A stretch of 64,000 bases of DNA from JAGQZY01 sp964588335 (lineage in GTDB: Bacteria; Bdellovibrionota; Bdellovibrionia; Bdellovibrionales; JAGQZY01). The stretch is taken from assembly GCA_964588335.1 (NCBI GenBank), contig CAZPOV010000003.1:246154-310153 (forward strand). The letters are read 5' to 3'. The notes under the pieces were generated by a model. It saw only the letters and a program-made list of their open reading frames with translations. It had not been told where the DNA came from and did no database searches. Every line of letters begins with the position of its first letter. Position 1 is the stretch's first letter. The position numbers were made by a program, and so were the translations under genes. This document shows positions 17,899-27,403 of the stretch, one piece after another.

Positions 17899-18906
17899 AT
17901 GTTGGATTTTGCCTTAGAAATAGCCAAATTTGGACTGCAAGCTGCGGTTATTCTTATTTGCGCCCTGATCGTCATCGCCTTTATTGCCTCAATTATAAGC
18001 AGAAGCAAAGACGCGTCAGAAATTAAAATTACAGACCTCAACAAGAAAATTGGCAAGAACCGGCTGAGTCTGTTGCAGAAAATCCTGACTAAAAAGGATT
18101 TTAAACAGGCTGAAAAAGAAGAAAAAAATCGAAAAAAAGAATTGAAGAAAAAACCTACGGTTTTTGTCTTAAGTTTTGAGGGTGACATCAAAGCCTCAGC
18201 CACCGAGCAACTACGAGAGGAGATCACCACCATCCTCGGAGTCGCCAAGCCTGGCGATCAAGTGGTTGTCAATTTGGAAAGCCCCGGCGGTATGGTGCAT
18301 GGCTACGGTTTAGCAGCCAGCCAATTGATGCGAATTAAAAAAGCCGAACTGCCTCTGACCATTTGTGTTGATAAAATCGCCGCTAGTGGTGGATACATGA
18401 TGGCCTGTATCGCTGATAAAATCATTGCCGCTCCGTTTGCTATCATAGGCTCTATTGGAGTTGTCGCTTCGGTGCCCAATATCAACAAAGTGCTGAAAAA
18501 AAACGACATTGATTACTTAGAAATCACTGCCGGAGAGTTCAAACGAACTCTCACGCCTCTTGGTGAAGTGACCGAACCCAAGATGCAAAAATTTAAAGAG
18601 CAGATCGAACAAGTTCATGAGCTGTTTAAAACTCATGTCATAGAACAAAGACAAAACTTGGATCTAAAGCAAGTCGCTACCGGCGAATACTGGTATGGTC
18701 AACAGGCTATTGGTATGCAATTGGTCGATGAACTGGGCACCAGTGATGATCTTATGATGCAACTTTCAAAGTCGCATCAGGTCTTAGGAGTGGAATTCAC
18801 CGGTAAAAAGTCTCTGAAAGAAAAGTTAAGCGAAAGCCTAAGCCTTAGTGCCGAAAGGCTTTACAATAAAACCATGGATGTGATCTGGCGAAACCAATTT
18901 CAATAA
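17899..18906 (+). CDS. sohB: Protease SohB, S49 family
   Basis: A 335-residue inner-membrane serine protease of the signal-peptide-peptidase family. An N-terminal transmembrane helix (about 11-34) is followed by a charged linker rich in Lys and Glu, then the S49 domain: LESPGGMVHGYG, nucleophile Ser163 in IAASGGYMMAC, and general-base Lys215 in AGEFKRTLTP, with GSIGVVA between. This layout and length are those of SohB. Family members degrade membrane or periplasmic peptides. The start is ATG at 17899 with AGGAG upstream. It stands alone on the plus strand. Confidence 0.93.
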   Translation: MLDFALEIAKFGLQAAVILICALIVIAFIASIISRSKDASEIKITDLNKKIGKNRLSLLQKILTKKDFKQAEKEEKNRKKELKKKPTVFVLSFEGDIKASATEQLREEITTILGVAKPGDQVVVNLESPGGMVHGYGLAASQLMRIKKAELPLTICVDKIAASGGYMMACIADKIIAAPFAIIGSIGVVASVPNINKVLKKNDIDYLEITAGEFKRTLTPLGEVTEPKMQKFKEQIEQVHELFKTHVIEQRQNLDLKQVATGEYWYGQQAIGMQLVDELGTSDDLMMQLSKSHQVLGVEFTGKKSLKEKLSESLSLSAERLYNKTMDVIWRNQFQ

Positions 18907-19063
18907 AGTCAGTCAACTTCGAAATCATTCGTCTTAGCAAGACTTTGGTTGATGTCTTCACTGACAATGGCCAAAGCCTTTGTAATTCGGTAGACTGAAA
19001 ACGGACGTCTAGAGACACTTAATTTTCTTGAAACCTTTTGCAACAGTTAGGTTTAATGGCATT

Positions 19064-20209
19064 ATGAAAAAAATTTTGTATGTCTGCCCCACCTCAGGAG
19101 TGGGAGGAGCCGAGACTTTCATCACTCAAACTCAAACCCACGTTGACAATCAGGCGTTTGAAAACCATTACCTGCTGTTTCGCTCAGGCCCTCTTTATGA
19201 CCAACTGAAAAAACAACAAGCCCACGTCCACCTTCTGAACACACCTCCCCGCCTTAGCAAACGCAGTGACCGCCGCTTGGTTCATAAAAAAATCAAAGAC
19301 CTTATCAACGGCTACAATATATCCTTAGTTCACTCAACGATGGCTGAAGGCGCCTTGTTTAGCGCTTGGACTTGCAAGCAAATGGGCGTGCCACACGTTT
19401 GGTTTCAACATGGTAAGGCCTCGGGATGGATGGACCGTGCGGCAGCCCTTCTTTATCACAACGGAATGATTGTTAATTCGCACTTTACAGGAAAAATGCA
19501 ACGAAAACTGGAGAACCCGGTGCGTTTCTTAATCCCTCGTGACAATCCCATTGAAAAAATACTTATGGGAACCACAGAGGTCGATTGGTCGCCGGAAGAG
19601 GTCGAAGCCGAAAAAACCAAATGGGCCAATCGCGGCCACTATGACCCGTCTCTACCCATTGTCGGAATGGTCTGTCGCATTGAAAAAGGTAAGGGCTTGC
19701 ACGTTCTCCTTGATGCCATCAATGAGCTTAGCAGTGACAGCACTTTACCCTTGTTTCAAGTTGTCGTATGGGGTGAAGCCTTTCAAGAACAGGCCTATTT
19801 AGACAGTTTAAAAGAACAAGTTAAAACCCAAAACTTACCCGTGTTTTTTGCTGGTGCCACTGAAAATGCATCACTGTCGCTTGCCACCTGTCACATGGTT
19901 GTCAACGCCTCGATCCGCCCGGAACCTTTCGGGCAAACAATCATTGAGGGAATGATGGTCGGAGCCGTTCCCATAGCGCCCAACCAAGGCGGGCCGGTGG
20001 AAATTATCAGTAACGGTAAAAATGGCTTGATATTCAAAGTCGAACAGGCCGGTTCATTGGCAAAACAAATTCGCACCCTTTTGCGAGACCCAAAACTTCA
20101 GGCCAGTCTTGCGACGAGCGCCAAACACGATGCCAGGCAAAAATACAACGCCAAACGGGTGATCTCTCACCTCGAACGCTTCCACAGCCGCATTATTGAA
20201 TCTCGTTAA
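19064..20209 (+). CDS. GT4-type glycosyltransferase
   Basis: A 381-residue GT-B glycosyltransferase from ATG 19064 (a TTG at 19028 is also in frame). The N-terminal domain opens with ILYVCPTSGVGGAETF, typical of this family, followed by VHSTMAEGALFSAW and FQHGKASGW. The C-terminal donor-binding domain has GMVCRIEKGKGLHVLLDA and the E-x7-E-like EPFGQTIIEGMMVGAVPIAPNQGGPVEII region. It should transfer a sugar from a nucleotide donor to a cell-surface glycan; donor and acceptor cannot be told. A second family member lies 5 kb downstream on the same strand. Confidence 0.88.
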   Translation: MKKILYVCPTSGVGGAETFITQTQTHVDNQAFENHYLLFRSGPLYDQLKKQQAHVHLLNTPPRLSKRSDRRLVHKKIKDLINGYNISLVHSTMAEGALFSAWTCKQMGVPHVWFQHGKASGWMDRAAALLYHNGMIVNSHFTGKMQRKLENPVRFLIPRDNPIEKILMGTTEVDWSPEEVEAEKTKWANRGHYDPSLPIVGMVCRIEKGKGLHVLLDAINELSSDSTLPLFQVVVWGEAFQEQAYLDSLKEQVKTQNLPVFFAGATENASLSLATCHMVVNASIRPEPFGQTIIEGMMVGAVPIAPNQGGPVEIISNGKNGLIFKVEQAGSLAKQIRTLLRDPKLQASLATSAKHDARQKYNAKRVISHLERFHSRIIESR

Positions 20210-20372
20210 ACCCCACCGGATTGCAGTGTCGGTTTTGTTCACAGTTGCGCGGAGATTGGCAACAATTCTTGTCACAGGCCTTATTTTGGCCCATTTTTGA
20301 ATATATTTCACGTGTGTTTTCAATAAGTTAGAAACAGTTGCCCAGCACCGATTTTGCATTAAAAGAACACTG

Positions 20373-23300
20373 ATGCGTCAATTCTTTATAACTCTATTTT
20401 TGTTTTTCTCAACTGTATTAGCGGTGGCCCAACCCAGTGAAGATGTTGATCTTATTGGCCGCGGACAAGAGCTTATTGAAGCTTGGGAGAATTTGGAAAA
20501 ACAAAACAGCCGCGTCTACCACAAATACCTTTTGGTCCTTCAGTATGTGGGCCCCATCCAATACCAACAATTGAACATGGCTGATCTGAGCCAAATGCGC
20601 GGCGAGATTCGCATGGACTTAACTGCAGAGTCCCGCGAACGCATTCATGAGTTTATTAGAACCTATGACCCCAGAAATTTTTCTGGCCCCGATCAAGAAG
20701 TGGCACGCCGTGTGCGCAGTATCGGTAGCCAAATGCTGGTGTTCTTGAACAACATGGATGGGAACACTGGGTTTCAGCTGGTGCAACGTTATGAATCGGA
20801 GGGCTACAGTGTTCGTCGCTCTCTTAAAACCCGAATGTATCATTTGGGTCCCGAGATCATGCGCTTTGCGGCCGCGATTGTAGTGGTGCGAATCGCCACT
20901 TGCTTTGGTGGAAGCCCACAAAAGATCATGGAGCATCTGACCACTTGGCGAACTCCCGAGATGGTGGCAAAAAACACCGACCCCGTTTGCGTTGACGAAT
21001 TGGTACAAATGCTTAAATCCCCCATTTTCTATGTTGGGTTCTCAGCGTTCATTGCCGGAAGTGCGGTCGCCAATTCTCTGACTCTTAAAGCTTTGCAAGC
21101 CATGGACCCCGATCGTGGAGCACGCACCCGCGCTTTTGAAAAAAACTGGCTGCCAAACATTGCGCTCGCTGTCGGGTTTATGTCCGATCATTTGGTGAAA
21201 ACCTTAGTGCAAAATCAATATTTAGGATCCTGTGGAAGTATGGCTGTTAAACAGATGGGAGGCAGTGTCTACGACACAGCTCGCGCCGTTCACGCCAACC
21301 CCATGAGTCGCTATGGACCGATCGGCGCCAGCGTTGCGATTGGCAAAGTCATTGCCCACGACACTGTCGGCGATGAAACTTACGAAATTCGTGACTTTTT
21401 TGGCGGCTTTAAAGATCAAACCTGTCGCCGCGCTTTTCACAGTGTCACTTCCAATCAGTTTTTAAGTGAAGAACTGGGAGTTGGACTTGTCGGCTTAGTC
21501 ACCACAGCGGTGACGATGGCGCAAGGTTCGCGGGCCCTCGGTTATATCAATGCACAGTTAAGAGCTGGCGAACGCATTCGCAAGGCCAGTAACATGGTGT
21601 CGGCGGCAGCGCGAGGAACCGCCTTGGCGGCGCGTTTGAGTCGCTACTCCGTGGTGCTGTCGGTGGCTGGTGGACCGGTTGGATTTGCTATCGGTACAGC
21701 TCGCATGGTGGTGTTTCTTGGCCTTTTTGAAGTGATCAATCCTTATATCGAAGATATCTATTTTTCTGGATTTGTAAAAGCTGATGTCGATCAATACACT
21801 AGACGCTACGCCACCCAAGTCGGCCGCTTTTCTCCCGGCCATTTTCCTCTTCTCGATACCGAGGAGTGCTCTCATCATTACAGTGGTGAACAAGAAAATG
21901 GCGATTTGCGTGTTTGCTCGCGACTACCCATTGTCAGTGCACTCTATACTTTTCACGATTTCAGTCAAACTTGGCGTAAAAAACATATCCTCAAAGACTT
22001 TATCCAATCCCATTCCCGCTGGAAGCAGAAACTGGGAAGTTACATTAACAACTACATGATGAGTTTTGAACTCACCAAAACTCTTGTCCGCACCCGAGAA
22101 ATGTACCTCAAGTTCATCAGTACACTTCGACAAGGCAAGGATTTGCAAGATATCACTTATGAAGATTACATCAGCGAGATCGATCGTCTGGAAAGGCAAG
22201 CCCTCCGTCAGAAAATCGATTCTATACTGGCTGACATTCCCGATCAACAGGGGCGAGAGCAATTGCGCGCCGACGTTGAAGCCGACTTTTTAAGACATCG
22301 CGACAACCCCGATTACCAGAGTCCTTACTCGAAAGCTCCAGAGTCGGATCCCGGCCGCCGCCTTTTCGATATTTTAGACGAGTTAGAGTACCACGCCTTT
22401 TTGCTAGAGATTTTGCCTTTTGGCACTCCCTTTAAAGGCGTCAACGGCCCAGGACACTTTCCGAGCTCTTCTGAACTGGATGCCTTGGTTTTTGACGTCA
22501 TCGATTTTATCGGCGACCGAGATGATGAAAATCAATCCTATGTCGAGGTTGTGGATTTCAACAACACATGGGGCGGTCAAAGCTTGCAGCATGAAGATCG
22601 CACCCAGTTGCTGCAAGAGTTGGGCATGCCATTGCAGTTTGCCTACCATTTAAAACAAGTCGATATTATCCGCTGGTATCTTTCAATGCCCGATCAAGAA
22701 TTCAATGTTATCGGTTTAATGCTTTTTCAAGAGTGGGCACCCCAGATGTTCGGTCCCTTCCCACGCTTTCAAGCCGAGGAAGACGTTCCTGAAGGTCACT
22801 TGAGCTATAATCCCCATGGCCTGCATCCCGATCAATGGCCTTTGTATCAGCGGATCACCACGGCCTTAGAAAATTTCACACCGACCCTGCCTTGGGAGAT
22901 GTGGTACATTATGGCCTCCTATGGCGAGCTCCCCAGTCGCGAACGTCAAGACGATGACGGTCAATTTCACGAAGTCAGTCACCAGTTACAAACCAAAACC
23001 TTAGCCGACTTCAACCTGAGTCAACTCCTGTGTGGTCAAAGCGGATCGTACCGCAATCTTTTTGGTGATAATGGCGGCGTCGCCTTACAGTTTGAATTTC
23101 CGCATTTGGGTGGAGAGGATGTTTGTAATAATTTGGTCCACGAAATCCATATGACCGGCGAAAATGCCCCCTCCCCTTTTCGCAGTGTTTTTGCGAATCA
23201 ACAGGGACTTTATATAGGACTTCACCAAACCTACATTCGGCAGCCCATGGACTCTGAAAAGCCCTTGGTTTTTAACACCGAACAAGAGGCTGGCGATTGG

Positions 23301-23936
23301 TGGAACCAAAGTATTCGGCCGAGAACTCTCCAGCGCTTGGATGCGATGGCAAAGGAACTGGCCGCCACCATTGATGAAACTTTCAATAGTCGCCTGAGTG
23401 AAGTCGAAATTGGACCCCACGGTTGGTTTGCCTCGCTGCTGCCGTCCTGGGTGAATCATTTGTTTGGTGGCCAAAACGATTATCAGAGACTGGCTGAGAG
23501 AACCACCAGCACCGAAAGCCTAACCGTCAGCTTGATGAATGAATATTTTCACTACCGGCTGGGACTGCAGCATATCTTGACCACCGACGAATACCGAGCT
23601 CTTGAGCCCGATTTGATCACAACCGGGCAATGCCTTGTCGACCTTATAAACAGCCTACCAGAAAAAAAATACAGGGTTGTCAGCCAAGGATGTTATGAAA
23701 CCATAGATAATGTTAAATTCGCCCTTGAATCGAGAAACGGGAAATACAACTCAGAACAGGCGAAGTCCGACTTCAGAGCTCTTCCCGAAACCGATTTAGA
23801 CCAGGAACAGCGTCGAGACCGAGTGGTCATTGAGTTTTGGGAAAAAATCAGTGCCCTATTGTCGGAGATTGATAGCTACAACCGCATGGTCAATGAAAGT
23901 TTTAATTTTGCTCTCGATGAAGGAGAAGTTCAGTGA
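20373..23936 (+). CDS. Very large exported protein of unknown function
   Basis: A 1187-residue protein with a signal peptide (cleavage near VAQP). The first 460 residues contain several hydrophobic stretches, for example around 165-185 (IMRFAAAIVVVRIATCFGG), 215-235 and 410-450 (ending GFAIGTARMVVFLGLFEVINPYI), so the N-terminal half may be membrane-embedded after export. The rest is hydrophilic, rich in acidic and Gln residues, with cysteines spread along it. No family is recognised. The stop overlaps the GTG of the next gene (GTGA), so the pair is translationally coupled and likely forms one system. Confidence 0.72.
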   Translation: MRQFFITLFLFFSTVLAVAQPSEDVDLIGRGQELIEAWENLEKQNSRVYHKYLLVLQYVGPIQYQQLNMADLSQMRGEIRMDLTAESRERIHEFIRTYDPRNFSGPDQEVARRVRSIGSQMLVFLNNMDGNTGFQLVQRYESEGYSVRRSLKTRMYHLGPEIMRFAAAIVVVRIATCFGGSPQKIMEHLTTWRTPEMVAKNTDPVCVDELVQMLKSPIFYVGFSAFIAGSAVANSLTLKALQAMDPDRGARTRAFEKNWLPNIALAVGFMSDHLVKTLVQNQYLGSCGSMAVKQMGGSVYDTARAVHANPMSRYGPIGASVAIGKVIAHDTVGDETYEIRDFFGGFKDQTCRRAFHSVTSNQFLSEELGVGLVGLVTTAVTMAQGSRALGYINAQLRAGERIRKASNMVSAAARGTALAARLSRYSVVLSVAGGPVGFAIGTARMVVFLGLFEVINPYIEDIYFSGFVKADVDQYTRRYATQVGRFSPGHFPLLDTEECSHHYSGEQENGDLRVCSRLPIVSALYTFHDFSQTWRKKHILKDFIQSHSRWKQKLGSYINNYMMSFELTKTLVRTREMYLKFISTLRQGKDLQDITYEDYISEIDRLERQALRQKIDSILADIPDQQGREQLRADVEADFLRHRDNPDYQSPYSKAPESDPGRRLFDILDELEYHAFLLEILPFGTPFKGVNGPGHFPSSSELDALVFDVIDFIGDRDDENQSYVEVVDFNNTWGGQSLQHEDRTQLLQELGMPLQFAYHLKQVDIIRWYLSMPDQEFNVIGLMLFQEWAPQMFGPFPRFQAEEDVPEGHLSYNPHGLHPDQWPLYQRITTALENFTPTLPWEMWYIMASYGELPSRERQDDDGQFHEVSHQLQTKTLADFNLSQLLCGQSGSYRNLFGDNGGVALQFEFPHLGGEDVCNNLVHEIHMTGENAPSPFRSVFANQQGLYIGLHQTYIRQPMDSEKPLVFNTEQEAGDWWNQSIRPRTLQRLDAMAKELAATIDETFNSRLSEVEIGPHGWFASLLPSWVNHLFGGQNDYQRLAERTTSTESLTVSLMNEYFHYRLGLQHILTTDEYRALEPDLITTGQCLVDLINSLPEKKYRVVSQGCYETIDNVKFALESRNGKYNSEQAKSDFRALPETDLDQEQRRDRVVIEFWEKISALLSEIDSYNRMVNESFNFALDEGEVQ

Positions 23937-24589
23937 AATCATTAGTGGTCGTTGTTTTGTGTAGTTTTATTGCGGTACCAGCTCTAGCTGTCAATCGTCC
24001 CGAACCTCCCCGTCCCCAAGCCAACCGTCGCGCCAGCGAGATTTCAGCGGCCTTACGTGAAAAAATTGAAACCGTCAGCCGCACCGCTCGTGAAGTTCTC
24101 GGACGTCGGCTTGGTGAGAATTTTGAAATTAAACTTCCCGAAGGGTTATCTGGAAACAAATTAAATCGTTACGAACGAGACCTCGAGGAGTTTGCTCAGG
24201 TTTTGCGAGAGAACCGAGAGGAATACACCCGAGATTCTAACAAGGCCACAGAAGTGGCCAACTATCTTGAGCTTCTTAATGAGGTTTACGCGGTCCGCCC
24301 GAATGTGAAAAGCTTTCTTGAAAACAGCCAGCTTAACTCTGCAAACCGAGAGGTTGTTGAACGGACGATTGATTTTATCGATAACCTACTGACAATCGAG
24401 CTTACAAAAATGACCGAGACCGCTGAGTCACCCGTCAGCCAAGGCCAAATCATCCGCACCATGAGTCCTATTACGAGACTGCCATTGTCTCGTCTTCGCA
24501 TGGAAGACTTTATCGAACTGGAAGCCCAAATTACAGGCATCCTCCCGAAAGACTACACCATGGCGAAAGCCGCCCGCTGTGTCAGATAG
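23933..24589 (+). CDS. Exported protein coupled to the 1187-aa protein
   Basis: A 218-residue protein starting at GTG 23933, which overlaps the stop of the upstream gene by four bases. A signal peptide (cleavage near ALA) precedes a proline-rich start (NRPEPPRPQANRR) and a mainly helical, highly charged body with little sequence complexity of note. One cysteine near the end (AARCVR). No family is recognised. The coupling to the 1187-residue gene suggests a shared role at the envelope, perhaps as subunits. A short gap and a hairpin separate it from the next gene. Confidence 0.72.
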   Translation: MKSLVVVVLCSFIAVPALAVNRPEPPRPQANRRASEISAALREKIETVSRTAREVLGRRLGENFEIKLPEGLSGNKLNRYERDLEEFAQVLRENREEYTRDSNKATEVANYLELLNEVYAVRPNVKSFLENSQLNSANREVVERTIDFIDNLLTIELTKMTETAESPVSQGQIIRTMSPITRLPLSRLRMEDFIELEAQITGILPKDYTMAKAARCVR

Positions 24590-24616
24590 TGGGAATAAAT
24601 AAATACTATTTTTTTG

Positions 24617-24641
24617 CTTTCTTAATAATTACTTAAGAAAG
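24617..24641 (+). promoter_or_regulatory. Perfect inverted repeat just before a lipoprotein gene
   Basis: CTTTCTTAA (24617-24625) and TTAAGAAAG (24633-24641) form perfect 9-base arms with a 7-base loop. The structure ends just before AGGA, the likely ribosome-binding site of the gene at 24659. No T-run follows, so a role as operator or leader hairpin is more likely than a terminator. Confidence 0.4.
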
Positions 24642-24658
24642 TAGGACGATGGTAGTGT

Positions 24659-24961
24659 GTGCGTGTGTTACTGTTATTGTCTTTTCTATTCTTAATTTGT
24701 GCGTGTAAAAAAGGCCGAGGTATTAGTCTCGACTTGAAACACTTAATCAAAACAAGCTACCAACAACCTAAAGACGACTGTAAAAAACTGGGAGCTGTGA
24801 GTGGCATCACTTTCAGTGACATGGGTTTCGCTCAGTCCTACCAGCAGGCCTTGGATTCCATTTTAAAAGAGACCCACGCCAAAGGCGGAAATTTCCTGTT
24901 CATCAAGCGAGCCAGTAGTGATGGTAAAAACCTTGCTGGCATCTCCTACGCTTGTAATTAA
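24659..24961 (+). CDS. Small lipoprotein, probably DUF4156-like
   Basis: A 100-residue protein starting at GTG 24659 (another GTG at 24665 is possible). A signal peptide with lipobox ICAC is followed by a compact domain in which a cysteine precedes KKLGAVSGI and a C-terminal cysteine follows GISYA. The layout C-KKLG ... ALDSILKETHAKGGNFLF ... C resembles the DUF4156/RcsF-like group of outer-membrane lipoproteins. I am moderately sure of the lipoprotein call, less of the family. Confidence 0.65.
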   Translation: MRVLLLLSFLFLICACKKGRGISLDLKHLIKTSYQQPKDDCKKLGAVSGITFSDMGFAQSYQQALDSILKETHAKGGNFLFIKRASSDGKNLAGISYACN

Positions 24962-25076
24962 GGGCCTCAGGCCTCTCATTCAGCCATCTCATTCACCCAC
25001 CAAACTTCACCTTGTTCCAGTCGGTATTTTAAGAGGTCGAGATGCGCTGACAGTGAATTGTTGTTACACTGCTACA

Positions 25077-26264
25077 GTGAAAGCCGAATCTCCGATTGCC
25101 ATTATGATTCATGATCTCAATCCTTGGGCCGGTCAAGACCGCTCAGCCCTTGAGATAGCCTGGCAACTGAACCAAGAGTTTCCCATTGAAATTCACTCGT
25201 TTTCGATCGAGGGGTATGATGATTGGCCGGCCATGAAACACATCAAATACCAAACAAAGTTTCACAAGCCTGTGATCTTTAAATACTTGAACTACCACTT
25301 CAATAGCTGGAAGCAACTGAGAAGCCGCAACAACAGTTTTGTTCAATCCACCGGCACAGCGTCGATGGTGAGTTCCATCATTCAAGTTCACTTCGTGCAC
25401 CACTCGTGGCAAAGAATCACTCACCGCTTGCCTCCTTCACGATTTAAAAGCACGTCTTTGTTGAGAAACACCTACCAATCTCTTCTTGACCTGTATCGCT
25501 GTCAGCTTGAAAAGCACCTGTATCGTCCAGAAAAAAAATACATCGCTATTTCCCACCTGATCAAAAAAGAACTCATGGAATTTTTCGCGATTCCTGAGGA
25601 AAATATTGAGGTGATCTACCACGGAGTCGACTCAAACTATTTCCACCCCTGGACTGACAACGACGAGGCCACTCAAAACCGCAACCAAAAGCGCCAGCAG
25701 TTGGGTATCGAAAAAGACGATTTTGTTCTCTTGCATGTCGGCCAGGTCAATGCCCGTAAGGGTCTTTATAAAAGTTTAAAGGTGTTATCATTTTTAAAGA
25801 AGAATGGATTTAAAAACGTAAAGTTATTAGCGGTCGGAGATGGCCAAACCGAGAAAATCCAACAAATGGCTGACGAGTTGAAAATCAGCGAGCAGTTGAT
25901 TCTGGTTCCACACAGTAAAGACGTCCGCGAGTACTACTGGGCTGGCGACTGTTTGTTTTTCCCGACCTACTATGAACCTTTCGGATTGGCCATTCTTGAA
26001 GCCATGGCCTGTGGAATGCCGGTGGTGACCAGTGAAGCGGCCGGAGCCAGCGAACTGATTAACGAGAGTGAAAACGGACTTTTATTTGATGCCTGGGCCA
26101 AGCCCAGTGATATCGCCAACAGTATTTTACCGCTACTGAGGGATCCCACATTTGCAAAACAATTGAGTTTGCGGGGACGGCAGACCGCTGAACAACAAAC
26201 CTGGCACCTGGCTGGCGAAAAATATCGCCAATTCTATAAAAAACTTTATCAAAACAAACTCTAA
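25077..26264 (+). CDS. GT4-type glycosyltransferase
   Basis: A GT-B glycosyltransferase of about 395 residues. I take GTG 25077, which puts the first strand (IAIMIHDLNPWAGQDRS) at the N-terminus; ATG 25104 is possible, and an open frame runs upstream to 24918 but would overlap the lipoprotein gene. The C-terminal domain has LLHVGQVNARKGLYKSLKVL, LLAVGDG, and FFPTYYEPFGLAILEAMACGMPVVTSE, the E-x7-E motif of GT4 enzymes. Donor and acceptor are unknown. It probably works in surface polysaccharide synthesis, as may the similar gene at 19064. Confidence 0.85.
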   Translation: MKAESPIAIMIHDLNPWAGQDRSALEIAWQLNQEFPIEIHSFSIEGYDDWPAMKHIKYQTKFHKPVIFKYLNYHFNSWKQLRSRNNSFVQSTGTASMVSSIIQVHFVHHSWQRITHRLPPSRFKSTSLLRNTYQSLLDLYRCQLEKHLYRPEKKYIAISHLIKKELMEFFAIPEENIEVIYHGVDSNYFHPWTDNDEATQNRNQKRQQLGIEKDDFVLLHVGQVNARKGLYKSLKVLSFLKKNGFKNVKLLAVGDGQTEKIQQMADELKISEQLILVPHSKDVREYYWAGDCLFFPTYYEPFGLAILEAMACGMPVVTSEAAGASELINESENGLLFDAWAKPSDIANSILPLLRDPTFAKQLSLRGRQTAEQQTWHLAGEKYRQFYKKLYQNKL

Positions 26265-26503
26265 TACTGCTTAATTTTTAGCGCTTTAACTCAAGCTTCT
26301 TGACGCAGTCGGAAGGCCTCTGTTTCGACAGTTAAGATTATTAAAATTCTTACTGAAAAAAGCCGGCATATTGAGCAATTTGATAGGAATAAGGACGAAT
26401 ACTGCCATGCATTCAGGACCTTAAGACAAGGTCTTGTTAAGGGCTTTGTTTGTTTGGACAAGCCTTTGGCCCTGTGATTTCATTTTGATGTGGGGGATTA
26501 CGC

Positions 26504-27388
26504 ATGACTTTGTTTGTTCGACTTTGCCTGGTTCTTATTAGCATCTCTTGGATCACATCGGCGCAAGCCAACACTCGACTGCAGGTTTCAACCCTGAATT
26601 TAAAATGGTTCGGTATTGGTGGCTTTATGTGGAACACCCCCGACATGGAATTTCGACGCGACAATATTAGAAAGTTTATTGATCAAACCTTACCCGACGC
26701 CGACATCATCGTTTTTACCGAAGTGGTGGAAACCGAAGCCCTACGCGAGGTCGTCGCTCATCGCATGGATTGTGCAAGTTATGAAGGGACTTGGAGTCGA
26801 CACCAACATGTGATGATCTGCTACGACAGGTTTCAACTGCGCGCTGAAAAATATGATAACGACTATATCATCGACACCGTTGATTTAGGCAGCGGTGGCT
26901 TACGCCCAGCCGCTCAAGCCAAAATCTGTAAGATCAATGGCGACTGTTTTCTACAAGTGATTGGTGTCCATTTAGCAGCCGGACGCAAATCTGAAAAACG
27001 CCTTGAGCAGGTGAAATTGATCAATGCCGACCTCGTCCGTCACCAGGACCTCCTACCCACCATCGTGACTGGCGATTTCAATTCTTATATTACCTCGCAA
27101 AGCGGTTTAGAAGAAGATGACATCGATATGTTTGAAAAAGCCTTGTCCGACCGAACCAAAGAGTTTCGCTCGGTCACTCGCCACATCACAACCTATAATT
27201 CCGGAGAGTGGGCGCGATCTTATGATCACATCATCACAACTGCAGATATCCAAACAACACGGACGTGGGGATACGAAGCTTGTGAAAAGAAACCCGATTT
27301 AAGCAAAACATTTATACCTTACGACAGTTTTCGACGTCATTACACCGATCACTGTCCAGTGACTGCAGATATTACGATCATCAATTAA
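26504..27388 (+). CDS. Exported endonuclease/exonuclease/phosphatase family protein
   Basis: A 294-residue protein with a signal peptide (cleavage near AQA) and a strong ribosome-binding site (GTGGGGGAT). The mature part follows the EEP (DNase I-like) fold: STLNLKWFG, FTEVVE (catalytic Glu), GVHLAAGRK, TGDFNSY (catalytic Asp and Asn), YDHIITT and TDHCPV (terminal Asp-His pair). All metal-binding and catalytic positions seem present. It is likely a periplasmic or secreted nuclease or phosphodiesterase. It is followed 15 bases later by an EndA-type nuclease gene, so both probably act together on nucleic acid outside the cytoplasm. Confidence 0.85.
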   Translation: MTLFVRLCLVLISISWITSAQANTRLQVSTLNLKWFGIGGFMWNTPDMEFRRDNIRKFIDQTLPDADIIVFTEVVETEALREVVAHRMDCASYEGTWSRHQHVMICYDRFQLRAEKYDNDYIIDTVDLGSGGLRPAAQAKICKINGDCFLQVIGVHLAAGRKSEKRLEQVKLINADLVRHQDLLPTIVTGDFNSYITSQSGLEEDDIDMFEKALSDRTKEFRSVTRHITTYNSGEWARSYDHIITTADIQTTRTWGYEACEKKPDLSKTFIPYDSFRRHYTDHCPVTADITIIN

Positions 27389-27403
27389 ACAAAGGATGTT
27401 TTC

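Noticed and set aside
26265..26503. Possible riboswitch upstream of the EEP nuclease gene
   Set aside because: Short complementary pieces (around 26430-26480) exist, but no conserved c-di-GMP or other riboswitch core can be seen.
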